A stretch of DNA of 40,301 bases from Candidatus Desulfatifera sulfidica (lineage in GTDB: Bacteria > Desulfobacterota > Desulfobulbia > Desulfobulbales > Desulfocapsaceae). Within the stretch, counting starts at the first letter, position 1. Each line of letters begins with the position of its first letter. The translations under genes were made by a program, and so were the position numbers. A model generated the notes under the pieces. That model was not told where the DNA came from and ran no database searches. It worked only from the letters and a program-made list of their open reading frames with translations. The stretch spans positions 1 through 40,301 of the forward strand of contig JACNLK010000088.1 in NCBI GenBank assembly GCA_014381505.1, in the 5' to 3' direction. Below, piece by piece: positions 1-7,295 of the stretch.

Positions 1-2
1 TT

Positions 3-1310
3 ACGTGTATTGCTATCTTTGTCGTGGCCTATGCGCTGGTCATGGCGGAAGAGTACCCCCACTTGCGCAAGTCAAAACCGGTCCTGCTGGCCGCTGGTCT
101 GATTTGGGGTATCATCGCCTATGTCTATGCCAGTCATGGATTTACCCATGCCGCCGAAGTGGCGGTACGACATAATATCCTCGAGTATGCCGAGCTCTTT
201 CTCTTCCTCCTCGTGGCCATGACCTATATCAACGCCATGGAGGAAAGGCAGGTCTTTGAGGCCCTGCGCGTGCGTCTGGTCTGCGCCGGTTATTCCTTCC
301 GTAAACTGTTCTGGATCACCGGTGTCCTGTCCTTTTTTATCTCACCGGTGGCCGATAATCTGACCACAGCCCTGCTCATGTGCGCCGTGGTCATGGCCAT
401 TGGCAAGGATAATCGGAAGTTTGTTGGCCTGGCCTGTGTCAATATTGTGGTCGCTGCCAATGCCGGTGGTGCCTTCAGTCCCTTTGGTGACATCACCACC
501 CTCATGGTCTGGCAGAAGGGTGTTGTTGATTTCGCGACCTTCTTTAATCTCTTCATCCCCTCGGCCGTCAACTGGCTGGTTCCGGCCGTTATCATGAGTA
601 TGGCCGTGCCCAAGGTCATGCCTGATACCTGTGAGATCAATGTCAACATGAAGCGCGGTGCTGTTGTGGTCATGTTTCTGTTCCTGATGACCATCGCCAC
701 TGCGGTCAGTTTCCACAACTTTCTCCATCTGCCTCCCATGATGGGGATGATGACTGGTCTGGCCTATCTCAAGATCTATGGTTTTTATCTGAAAAGAACC
801 CATGCAAACGGTCATGGTACGCCCGGATATGATGAGAGTAAGGCTGGTGAGCAGCTGGGTGACACGGTCGCCTTTGATGTCTTTAGAAATATTGCCCGGG
901 CCGAGTGGGACACTCTGATGTTCTTCTACGGCGTCATCCTTTGTGTGGGTGGCCTCGGTTTTATCGGTTATCTGGGGCTGGTCTCAGAGACCATGTATAC
1001 CGGCTGGGGTGCAACGCCTGCCAATATCATGGTCGGGGTCCTTTCGGCCATTGTTGATAACATCCCCGTGATGTTCGCTGTTCTGACCATGATGCCGGAG
1101 ATGTCCGAAGGGCAGTGGCTCTTGGTGACCCTGACTGCCGGAGTTGGTGGCAGCATGCTCTCCATCGGTTCTGCAGCCGGCGTGGCCCTCATGGGTCAGG
1201 CACGTGGCATGTATACTTTTGGTGGTCATCTCAAATGGACACCGGTCATTGCTCTGGGCTATGGCGCCTCGATCTGGGTCCATTTTCTGGTCAACGGTGC
1301 AAGGTTCTGA
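3..1310 (+). CDS. nhaD: NhaD-type Na+/H+ antiporter, 5' truncated by window edge
   Basis: This is a polytopic inner-membrane protein of the ion transporter superfamily, most like NhaD sodium/proton antiporters, which expel Na+ in exchange for protons. The reading frame is open to the window edge. A GTG at 24 is internal, and the residues before it (TCIAIFV) continue a membrane helix, so the true start lies upstream. Visible signatures are the SPVADNLTTALL segment and the NAGGAFSPFGDITTLMVW segment, both with polar residues inside helices as expected for ion binding, plus a late helix with SAIVDNIPVMFA. About 435 residues are present, close to full family length. The gene points towards the signalling cluster, and a 12-bp-stem hairpin follows the stop. 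Family assignment is firm. Transport of Na+ rather than another ion is inferred. Confidence 0.9.
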   Translation, partial: TCIAIFVVAYALVMAEEYPHLRKSKPVLLAAGLIWGIIAYVYASHGFTHAAEVAVRHNILEYAELFLFLLVAMTYINAMEERQVFEALRVRLVCAGYSFRKLFWITGVLSFFISPVADNLTTALLMCAVVMAIGKDNRKFVGLACVNIVVAANAGGAFSPFGDITTLMVWQKGVVDFATFFNLFIPSAVNWLVPAVIMSMAVPKVMPDTCEINVNMKRGAVVVMFLFLMTIATAVSFHNFLHLPPMMGMMTGLAYLKIYGFYLKRTHANGHGTPGYDESKAGEQLGDTVAFDVFRNIARAEWDTLMFFYGVILCVGGLGFIGYLGLVSETMYTGWGATPANIMVGVLSAIVDNIPVMFAVLTMMPEMSEGQWLLVTLTAGVGGSMLSIGSAAGVALMGQARGMYTFGGHLKWTPVIALGYGASIWVHFLVNGARF

Positions 1311-1320
1311 TTTGAAACCT

Positions 1321-1364
1321 GTGGTTTCCGAAGGTGTCTCTGTCTTGATTCCTTCGGAAACCGC
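1321..1364 (+). terminator. Hairpin after nhaD, possible weak terminator
   Basis: GGTTTCCGAAGG (1323-1334) pairs perfectly with CCTTCGGAAACC (1351-1362) across a 16-nt loop and can be extended by two more pairs. No clean U-tract follows, so it may stabilise the nhaD mRNA 3' end rather than act as a strong intrinsic terminator. Confidence 0.45.
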
Positions 1365-1439
1365 GTTGTTGGTTGCTCCATATTATTCGACGGTGTAAAT
1401 CGGTCGGCGTGTTCTTTAACAGTTGAGGTCGGGTAGAGT

Positions 1440-2849
1440 TTGTCAGAGCTGTCATTTTGCACACAATTGACGTTTCAGGAAGTGGTGAATGGTATTCCCC
1501 ACGGAGTAGCTGTGCTGGACACTAAGCTCTGCATCGTAGAGATGAATACCGCCCTGGAGCGTTTGACCGGGTATTCGAGTCTGGATGCCAGCGGGGTGTA
1601 TGGCGATTTTATTTTTCGCAGTAACCTGGGACGTAAGGGAAAACTTTTTCGTGAGGTCCTGGAGAGTGGTGAGCCGGCTGTAACCGAAGGCGATATCCTG
1701 ACAATCCATCACCGTAAAATTCCAATTCAGTTTACCATTTCACCTCTGAGTAATCAGGATCAGAAACGGGTCGGATTATTGGTGGTCATGGAAGACCTCT
1801 CCCTGCAGCAGGCGAGCCAGGAAAATAGGCGTGGTTGCAGAGGGGCAAGTCATATTCTTGGCCACAGCAAGGAGATGCTGAAGGTCTTTGATCTGATGCC
1901 AGTCCTGGCCCAGACGGACGCTTCAGTGTTGATCACCGGTGAGACCGGAACGGGTAAGGATCTGATTGCCGAGTCCATCCATAAGAGCTCCAAGCGGGCC
2001 CGGCATCCCTTTATCAAGGTCAACTGCGGGGCGCTGCCCGAAGCCCTGCTGGAATCTGAGCTTTTTGGTCATGTGCGCGGTGCCTTTACCGGAGCAGTCA
2101 AGGACACTCCGGGAATGTTCCGCATGGCTCAGCACGGGACATTATTCCTCACGGAGATCGGTGATCTGCCCCTGCAGCTGCAAGTGAAATTACTCTCAGT
2201 CCTTGATGATCGGGCCTTCTATCCGGTGGGTGGAACGAAGAAGGTTCATGTGGATGTGCGGGTTATTGTTGCCACTCATCGGGCACTCAGGGCTCAGGTG
2301 GAGGAGGGCTTTTTTCGGGAAGATCTCTTTTATCGCCTGAATGTCCTGCGTCTGCATCTCCCGCCCCTGCGTGAAAGGGCTGGGGATCTTCGCTTGCTGT
2401 TCGATGCTTTTTTGAATGAGCTGAGCGGGCAGTTGAAAAAGGATATTAAAGGGTATCTGCCCTCTGTGCTGGAGCTGCTTCACACTTATGATTTTCCAGG
2501 TAATGTCAGGGAATTGCGTAATATCGCCGAGTACTGTGTCAATATCTGTCAGGGGCAGAAAATAAGTTCGGAATGCCTTCCGGCCTATCTCTTTGATTTA
2601 CCGGGAGAACATCCGTCCACCAATGGAACGGAAGAACGGGTCGTGGTGAATAAGGGGAAAAGATCCATTCCTGAGGCCATGCCTAATCAACCGAAACCCG
2701 CTACTGCAAACGGCTGGCAGGAGATTGAAAAAGAGATGATTCTTGAAGCCATGAAAAAGACGGGTGGTAACCGTTCCCAAGCCTCGAAGCTGTTGGGTTG
2801 GGGAAGGACGACATTATGGCGCAAGCTGACACGTTACGGTTTGTCTTGA
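1440..2849 (+). CDS. PAS-domain sigma-54 interaction transcriptional activator
   Basis: This is a bacterial enhancer-binding protein of 469 residues: a PAS sensor domain (about 10-125), an AAA+ sigma-54 activation domain (about 138-375) and a Fis-type HTH at the C-terminus (about 425-469, ending GGNRSQASKLLGWGRTTLWRKL). Walker A is GETGTGK (167-173). The GAFTGA loop that contacts sigma-54 is intact (214-219), and the arginine-finger region reads REDLFYRLN. Walker B reads FLTEI, so the usual aspartate is Thr238. There is no receiver domain, so input should come through the PAS domain or a partner. The start is a TTG with a weak upstream ribosome site and is uncertain. The NifX-like gene begins about 12 bp after the stop, which suggests co-transcription. 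Target promoters are not evident nearby, except possibly the sigma-54 promoter at 38.27 kb. Confidence 0.93.
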   Translation: MSELSFCTQLTFQEVVNGIPHGVAVLDTKLCIVEMNTALERLTGYSSLDASGVYGDFIFRSNLGRKGKLFREVLESGEPAVTEGDILTIHHRKIPIQFTISPLSNQDQKRVGLLVVMEDLSLQQASQENRRGCRGASHILGHSKEMLKVFDLMPVLAQTDASVLITGETGTGKDLIAESIHKSSKRARHPFIKVNCGALPEALLESELFGHVRGAFTGAVKDTPGMFRMAQHGTLFLTEIGDLPLQLQVKLLSVLDDRAFYPVGGTKKVHVDVRVIVATHRALRAQVEEGFFREDLFYRLNVLRLHLPPLRERAGDLRLLFDAFLNELSGQLKKDIKGYLPSVLELLHTYDFPGNVRELRNIAEYCVNICQGQKISSECLPAYLFDLPGEHPSTNGTEERVVVNKGKRSIPEAMPNQPKPATANGWQEIEKEMILEAMKKTGGNRSQASKLLGWGRTTLWRKLTRYGLS

Positions 2850-2861
2850 GGGATTGTGAGA

Positions 2862-3221
2862 ATGGATGAATCTGCTGGAATGATGAAAATCCTTGTTACC
2901 GTGGAGAACGAGGCTGTGGCTGGTCGTTTTGATATGGTCTCCGAGACGGTCGTGGCCCTCTATAGTCGGGGGGAGTTGCAGGGAAAGCCGAAGATCTTTC
3001 TGGTTTCTCAGCCTTCAGCTGAAGAGCTGTGTCGTTTGATTATGAAAGAAGAGGTTGGGGTGCTGATCTGTGGGGGGATTGAAGAGCGTCATCAGAAATT
3101 TCTGACCTGGAAGGGTGTGCAGGTCCTTGATGCGGTGATTGGCCCCTATGTGCTGGCCATGGAACTGGCTGCCAAAGGAGAACTCGAACCGGGCGTTATT
3201 CTGCCGGGCTCTGTGGCTTAG
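2862..3221 (+). CDS. NifX/NifB-type (dinitrogenase Fe-Mo cofactor-binding fold) small protein
   Basis: This small cytosolic protein of about 119 residues resembles the family that includes NifX, NafY and the C-terminal part of NifB, which binds metal clusters or cofactor precursors. The evidence is the N-terminal MKILVTVENEAVAGRFD strand with the conserved RFD, followed by VGVLICGGI and a GVQVLDAVIGPY segment matching the family's second half. The ATG at 2862 is chosen because GAGGGA (2848-2853) lies 8 bp upstream. A GTG at 2856 and ATGs at 2880 and 2883 are also possible. No nitrogenase gene is nearby. It sits between a sigma-54 activator and a degenerate receiver, so a sensing or adaptor role is as likely as cofactor assembly. 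Confidence 0.75.
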   Translation: MDESAGMMKILVTVENEAVAGRFDMVSETVVALYSRGELQGKPKIFLVSQPSAEELCRLIMKEEVGVLICGGIEERHQKFLTWKGVQVLDAVIGPYVLAMELAAKGELEPGVILPGSVA

Positions 3222-3235
3222 GTGAATGGAGTAGT

Positions 3236-3613
3236 GTGGAAGAGATGAGTCAGGTACGCGTACTCATTGTTGATCCCGATCTGGAGCTGGGAGAGAATCT
3301 TGTCCGTCGCCTCGTGACACGAGGATTTGTGGCCGAGGCCGTGGCCACGGGTCAGGAGGGTTTGGCGGTTGTTTTGAGCGAACCTGTGGATGTTATTCTG
3401 CTGGACCTTCTGATCTCAGATATGGATGCCCTGGATGCCCTGGATCGTCTGAAGGATCACGCGCCTGCCCTGGAGATCATCTGTCTGATTGGTCACAGTG
3501 CCTCTGTGACTGGTATGGAAGCCATTGAACGGGGAGCCTATGACTTTTTGTATAAGCCTCTTGACTTGGGATTGCTTCTGGAAAAAATTACAGCAGCGGT
3601 TGAAGCTCACTGA
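3236..3613 (+). CDS. Stand-alone response-regulator receiver domain, partly degenerate
   Basis: This is a single CheY-like receiver domain of 125 residues with no output domain. The phospho-acceptor Asp57 (VILLDLL) and Lys107 (YKPLD) are present. The acidic pocket reads VDPD instead of the usual DD, and the conserved switch Thr/Ser is Ile85 (CLIGH where the neighbouring receivers have LTGH). Phosphorylation might therefore occur with altered switching. The frame opens with GTG at 3236, but an ATG at 3245 gives the more typical N-terminus MSQVRVLIVD. It lies 14 bp after the NifX-like gene and is probably the last gene of this + strand unit. A strong bidirectional terminator separates it from the opposing minus-strand cluster. 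Confidence 0.85.
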   Translation: MEEMSQVRVLIVDPDLELGENLVRRLVTRGFVAEAVATGQEGLAVVLSEPVDVILLDLLISDMDALDALDRLKDHAPALEIICLIGHSASVTGMEAIERGAYDFLYKPLDLGLLLEKITAAVEAH

Positions 3614-3720
3614 TTTGCAGGGCAGTTGAGAGAGTTCGATAGATCGGTTTTTTCTGCAAGGGGCTTTCTGGAAGATCTGAAAGGATCACTTGCTGCCTCT
3701 CCCTGGATGTTAAAAGGTGG

Positions 3721-3762
3721 AAAATCCCTGCCTCGTACAATACGAGACAGGGATTTTTTTAT
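3721..3762. terminator. Bidirectional intrinsic terminator between convergent receiver genes
   Basis: A 15-bp stem with one mismatch (AAATCCCTGCCTCGT with ACGAGACAGGGATTT) is flanked by A-runs on the left and seven Ts on the right. It therefore works as a Rho-independent terminator for the + strand unit ending at 3613 and, in the other direction, for the minus-strand unit ending at 3789. Confidence 0.9.
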
Positions 3763-3788
3763 CTCTTGTGGGCAGAGAGGAAGTCTGA

Positions 3789-4217
3789 TTACCAGCCTTT
3801 GCCGCCCATGATATCTTTGAGTTTCTTTTCGGTCTCAGCATTGACCAAGACCATTTTCTGGGCGCTGGCCTTCTTGATCTTTTCGGTCAGAGTGTCGATG
3901 TCGGCCGGTTTTTCAAGCAGATCCATGGCTCCAAGTTTCATGGCCTGGATACCTTTTTCTACTGTGGCCTGACCGGTGAGGAGGATGACCTGAAGGTTGG
4001 GATTCTTCTTTTTGATGGCCTCCAAGGCCTCAAGTCCGTTCATGCCCGGCATCTGCAGATCCAGGACAATGGCGTCAAAGGATTGTTCGCCGATCATCTC
4101 CAGGGCGTCTTCGGCTGAGGTCGCGGTTGTGACTCCCATGTCACGGCTGCGCATGCGTTCGGCCAGAGTTTCCACGAAATCTTTTTCATCATCTACAAGC
4201 AGGATTTTTTCAGTCAT
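3789..4217 (-). CDS. Response regulator receiver protein with short C-terminal tail
   Basis: This is a 142-residue single-domain receiver. All catalytic residues are visible: the acidic pair D9/D10, phospho-acceptor D53 (VLDLQMPGMNG), T81 (LLTGQ) and K103 (EKPAD). After the domain there is only a tail of about 25 residues (NAETEKKLKDIMGGKGW) and no DNA-binding output, so it should act through protein contacts or as a phosphorelay intermediate. The N-terminal half (ILLVDDEKDFVETLAERM.SRDMG) is very like the receiver of the kinase-like fusion at 7296-8516, which points to duplication within the cluster. An AAGGAG ribosome site lies 7 bp upstream. It is the last gene of the minus-strand unit, 36 bp after the histidine phosphotransferase-like gene. 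Confidence 0.92.
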   Translation of the reverse strand: MTEKILLVDDEKDFVETLAERMRSRDMGVTTATSAEDALEMIGEQSFDAIVLDLQMPGMNGLEALEAIKKKNPNLQVILLTGQATVEKGIQAMKLGAMDLLEKPADIDTLTEKIKKASAQKMVLVNAETEKKLKDIMGGKGW

Positions 4218-4253
4218 TTGAGTTCTCCTTTTATAGGGTGGTTATTGATCAAG

Positions 4254-4919
4254 TCAGTTGCCGGTAGTTTGCGGCAGGGTAAGCGTCAGTTCGCCAACGG
4301 CTGAAGCTGTTGTTAGGGTACACTGGAGGATCGTCAGCAGGTCTGAGTCCTGCTGGCTGGGGAAAATTGCCGGTTCTTCAATGGGTTGGTCACTCAGGCC
4401 ATTAAAGATGATCAAAGTCTGTTCTCCTTTCGTAACGGCACTCAGGGTAATCTTTTTTTCAGTGCCCACAAAATTCATACTTCGATCCAGGCAGCGCCAA
4501 AGCAGGTTTGCCAGGAGAAAGGGGCGGCTGGTGATCAGCAGAGGTTTGTTCGTCGGAGTTGTCGTCAGGGTGACGACCCGATTGGCGGCAAAACGGGTGG
4601 CCAGTTTGACGACCATGGCCAGGGTCGCATGAAGGTCGACCGTGCTAAGGGGATGGTCAGTGGAGTGGGCAAATCGGTTCATGTTCTTGAGGATCTGGTC
4701 ACCCCGTTTCACCTGCTTGGCGATGTTACCTGAGATCCTGGCCAGCCGCTCCGGGTCAATTTCCATGCCTCGTTCGGCCATGAGACAGAAATCGTTGAGT
4801 AGGCCGGCGTTTTCATTGATAATTGCCAGGACGTTTTTTAGCTCGTGGGAAATGGATGCCGACATCTTTCCCATAAACTGGATGCCCTCTTCTCCCAATG
4901 TCTGCCAGTGATCGGTCAT
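4254..4919 (-). CDS. Histidine-kinase-like protein lacking an ATP-binding site (Spo0B/ChpT-like candidate)
   Basis: This is a cytosolic protein of 221 residues. An H-box helix SASISHELKN with candidate phospho-His25 is followed by a second long helix, as in the dimerising DHp domain of histidine kinases. The remainder (about 95-221) has the spacing of an HATPase fold but lacks the DxGxG and GTGLG boxes. The N-box asparagine position reads NLLWRCLDR, with Arg where Asn is expected. It is therefore either a degenerate kinase or a phosphotransferase like Spo0B or ChpT. The H-box continues NVLAIINENAGL, nearly the same as PLAIINEKAGL in the kinase at 5510-7246. The reading frame is open back to 5009, but the ATG at 4919 is preferred because it follows an AGAGG/G-run ribosome site and because the upstream extension enters a repeat element. 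Confidence 0.7.
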   Translation of the reverse strand: MTDHWQTLGEEGIQFMGKMSASISHELKNVLAIINENAGLLNDFCLMAERGMEIDPERLARISGNIAKQVKRGDQILKNMNRFAHSTDHPLSTVDLHATLAMVVKLATRFAANRVVTLTTTPTNKPLLITSRPFLLANLLWRCLDRSMNFVGTEKKITLSAVTKGEQTLIIFNGLSDQPIEEPAIFPSQQDSDLLTILQCTLTTASAVGELTLTLPQTTGN

Positions 4920-4960
4920 GCCCCCCCCCTCTGGTATCAGTTGCACAAAGTCAGTCTTTA

Positions 4961-5101
4961 GGCTACCTTGAAAAATTGTCTTTTCACCCAAGATCTGCGT
5001 TGCGCTCAAAATTTTATCCTCGGAATATCGACTATATGCCTGCGGTAAAATTTTGAGCGCGCCTTGATCTTGAACGAAAATCCTAATTTTTCGAAGTACC
5101 C
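4961..5101. repeat. Folded interspersed repeat, copy A (MITE/REP-like)
   Basis: This is an approximately 141-bp imperfect palindrome. The ends read GGCTACCTTGAAAAATT and (reverse complement of the other end) GGGTACTTCGAAAAATT. Inside, GCGCTCAAAATTTTA is matched by its exact reverse complement TAAAATTTTGAGCGC. Related copies lie at 20591-20731, 25931-26040 and 32530-32655. It separates the receiver gene at 5144 from the phosphotransferase-like gene at 4254 within an otherwise compact operon. Confidence 0.8.
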
Positions 5102-5143
5102 TTTATTTTGTACATCATTCCATCAGTCTTGGCGATTCTTTTC

Positions 5144-5503
5144 CTAACCTGACAGTGCCTCTTTGATTTTTCCAATCAAAATGTCAATGTTGACCGGTTT
5201 GATTAAATAGCCGACGGTCTTGGCATCGCTGGAGCCGGAGTAAAAATCGTTTGCCGAACCATGGCCGGTCATAAAGATATAGCGTAGTTCGGGTTGAATC
5301 ATCTCCATCTCTGCCTTCACTTCCAGCCCGCTGATCCTGGGCATCTTGACATCCAGGACCGCCAGGTCATAGTTCTGCCTGCCAGCCTTTTCCAGGGCCT
5401 CTTCGCCGCTGCAGGCCCAATCGGCATCAATGCCTCGCATGGAGAGTCTTTCGGCCAGGGTGGAAACAAGTTCCTGCTCATCATCGACCAGTAAAATACG
5501 CAT
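5144..5503 (-). CDS. Response regulator receiver protein (single domain)
   Basis: This is a 119-residue CheY-like receiver without an output domain. Catalytic residues are all present: acidic pair D7/D8, phospho-acceptor D51 (VLDVKMPRISG), T79 (FMTGHG) and K102 (LIKPVN). The start ATG lies 6 bp after the stop of the Cache sensor kinase gene, so the two are almost certainly co-translated partners. An 11-residue stretch between the switch Thr and the Lys (SANDFYSGSSDAKTV) is unlike the other receivers of the cluster and may set partner specificity. Likely role: first phospho-acceptor from the adjacent kinase. Confidence 0.92.
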   Translation of the reverse strand: MRILLVDDEQELVSTLAERLSMRGIDADWACSGEEALEKAGRQNYDLAVLDVKMPRISGLEVKAEMEMIQPELRYIFMTGHGSANDFYSGSSDAKTVGYLIKPVNIDILIGKIKEALSG

Positions 5504-5509
5504 GGTGTT

Positions 5510-7246
5510 TTAATCCTTGTTTTCTTGGGTCAGGGGAAGGTTGATTATGAATTGGGTGCCCACGCCAACTACGCTTTGCACATCCATTGTTCCGCCCAGT
5601 TCCTGGACCAGGCCATAGGTGATGGACAGTCCAAGCCCGGTCCCGCCTTTTTTGGTTTTGGTGGAGAAAAACGGTTCATAGATCCGTTTAAGATCCGCTT
5701 CAGGAATGCCGGAACCGTCATCGGTGACGGTGATAGTGATTTTATTCTGAACGCGTCGACGGACCCGGATATCCAGACTGCCTCCGTCCTGCATGGCCGC
5801 GAAGGCGTTGTTGATCAGGTTGAGGAAGACCTGCTGCATTTTGCCCCGATCCGTTTCAATTTCAGGGATGTTTTCGTCTACCTTGACTGTCACCTGGATG
5901 CTTCGGTATTCTGCCTCTTTGGTGAGAAAGCCAAGCACGTCCTCGATGATTGCCTCGATATTGACTTTAATGATATTGACCTCCAGATGACGGGCAAAGC
6001 CCAGGAGACGTTTGGTAATATTGCCGCAACGCTCCACCGAGGCCAGGATCGAATCAATCTGACTGATGAGTTTGGTGGTTTGATCGGTTTGCTGGCCATA
6101 GGTGAGGATGTCCTTGGTCAGGCCAGCTTTTTCATTGATGATGGCCAGGGGGTTGTTGATCTCATGCGCTACGCCGGCGGCTAGACGGCCGATGGAGGCC
6201 AGGCGGCTGGTATGTTCCACTTCGTGCAGGGTCTGAACACGTTTCTGATCGGCGACAAAAATCTGTGTGACCAGATGGGTGGCAACAAAATAAATGGCCA
6301 GAAGAATACCGATAACGCCGAAGGCGACAAAGGAAATAATGACAATCTGGGTCTTGAGCCAGGGGGCCATGAGGACTGATTTCTGCTCAGTGATCATCAG
6401 AATAAATGGCGTGTCCGGAAGATAGGCGTAACCGATGACATAGCGTTCACCATCCACATCATCCACTTCAAAGACGGCTGTGTGTTCGGAGTATTCCGGA
6501 ATCGGGAGTTTAATGGACTCCAAAGCCAGTCCGTGTGAGCGGGTTGAGGTTTGAAGAATGCCTTGATGATTGATGAGAAAGGCATCCCCGTTGCCGATCA
6601 ACTCGACTTCTGAGATGAGTTGGTTGAAACGTTTGGTGTCGATTGTTGCCCGGAAGATATAAAACGTGTCATTGAGTTTGTATTTGATGGCAATGACCAG
6701 ATGCGGGGTATCACGGAAGCCACGAAAGACCTCGCTGAAATAGAGTCCCTTTTCCATAACTTCGTGGAACCAGGGCTCGTCGACATAATTTTTACCTTGC
6801 AGGTCGTAGGGGCCGTAATACCTGAACTGATCACCGGCGGTGGTGATCAGACCCAGGTCGGTGAAGCCGCCAATAGTGGCATTGAGGTCGGAAAATAAAA
6901 TCTTGAGGTGTTCCGCATCGGTGATTTTTTCAAAGGGGTGATGCTGCACTACAAAATCAAGGGCTAATTTCCGTTTTTCCAGAAAGAAAGAGACCGTACG
7001 CTTGGTGTTGGAGACCAGTCGGGCTGTGCGCAGGTAGATCTCTTTTTCCGTGTCGTGTCGGGTCACCATGTGGTTAAAGATGGCCAAAGAGATCAATGGC
7101 CCCAAGGCCACACAGACCAGAAGCAGGACCCGTCTCTTCCACAAAGAACGAAAGTTAAAGAGACTCTTGAAGGGCCCTGAGTTGCCGGGGCGATAGTCCC
7201 AAAAGATGGGCTTGAATTTCTGAAGAAATTTCATGGGGCTGGCCAC
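5510..7246 (-). CDS. Membrane sensor histidine kinase with periplasmic Cache domain
   Basis: This is a 578-residue inner-membrane kinase. A transmembrane helix at about 39-60 and another at about 299-322 enclose a double-Cache-like sensor region of about 240 residues (YVDEPWFHEVMEKG and VIGYAYLPDTPFILMI are typical of Cache domains). The H-box GRLAAGVAHEINNPLAIINE gives phospho-His361. The N-box NLINNAFAAM and the boxes DDGSGIP, FFSTKTKKGGTGLGLS complete a normal HATPase, so this is the one intact kinase in the cluster. The GTG start at 7246 has AAAGGA about 6 bp upstream; an ATG at 7234 is the alternative. It lies 49 bp after the kinase-like/receiver fusion gene and 6 bp before the receiver gene. 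The ligand is unknown; Cache domains usually bind small extracellular metabolites. Confidence 0.93.
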   Translation of the reverse strand: MASPMKFLQKFKPIFWDYRPGNSGPFKSLFNFRSLWKRRVLLLVCVALGPLISLAIFNHMVTRHDTEKEIYLRTARLVSNTKRTVSFFLEKRKLALDFVVQHHPFEKITDAEHLKILFSDLNATIGGFTDLGLITTAGDQFRYYGPYDLQGKNYVDEPWFHEVMEKGLYFSEVFRGFRDTPHLVIAIKYKLNDTFYIFRATIDTKRFNQLISEVELIGNGDAFLINHQGILQTSTRSHGLALESIKLPIPEYSEHTAVFEVDDVDGERYVIGYAYLPDTPFILMITEQKSVLMAPWLKTQIVIISFVAFGVIGILLAIYFVATHLVTQIFVADQKRVQTLHEVEHTSRLASIGRLAAGVAHEINNPLAIINEKAGLTKDILTYGQQTDQTTKLISQIDSILASVERCGNITKRLLGFARHLEVNIIKVNIEAIIEDVLGFLTKEAEYRSIQVTVKVDENIPEIETDRGKMQQVFLNLINNAFAAMQDGGSLDIRVRRRVQNKITITVTDDGSGIPEADLKRIYEPFFSTKTKKGGTGLGLSITYGLVQELGGTMDVQSVVGVGTQFIINLPLTQENKD

Positions 7247-7295
7247 GTGATGTCCTTTGCTGGTGATCCTTCCGCTGATTGTCGTTCTTACCGTA

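Noticed and set aside
4920-5009. N-terminal extension of the phosphotransferase-like protein to 5009
   Set aside because: The extra 30 codons run into the interspersed repeat, while ATG 4919 has a ribosome site.
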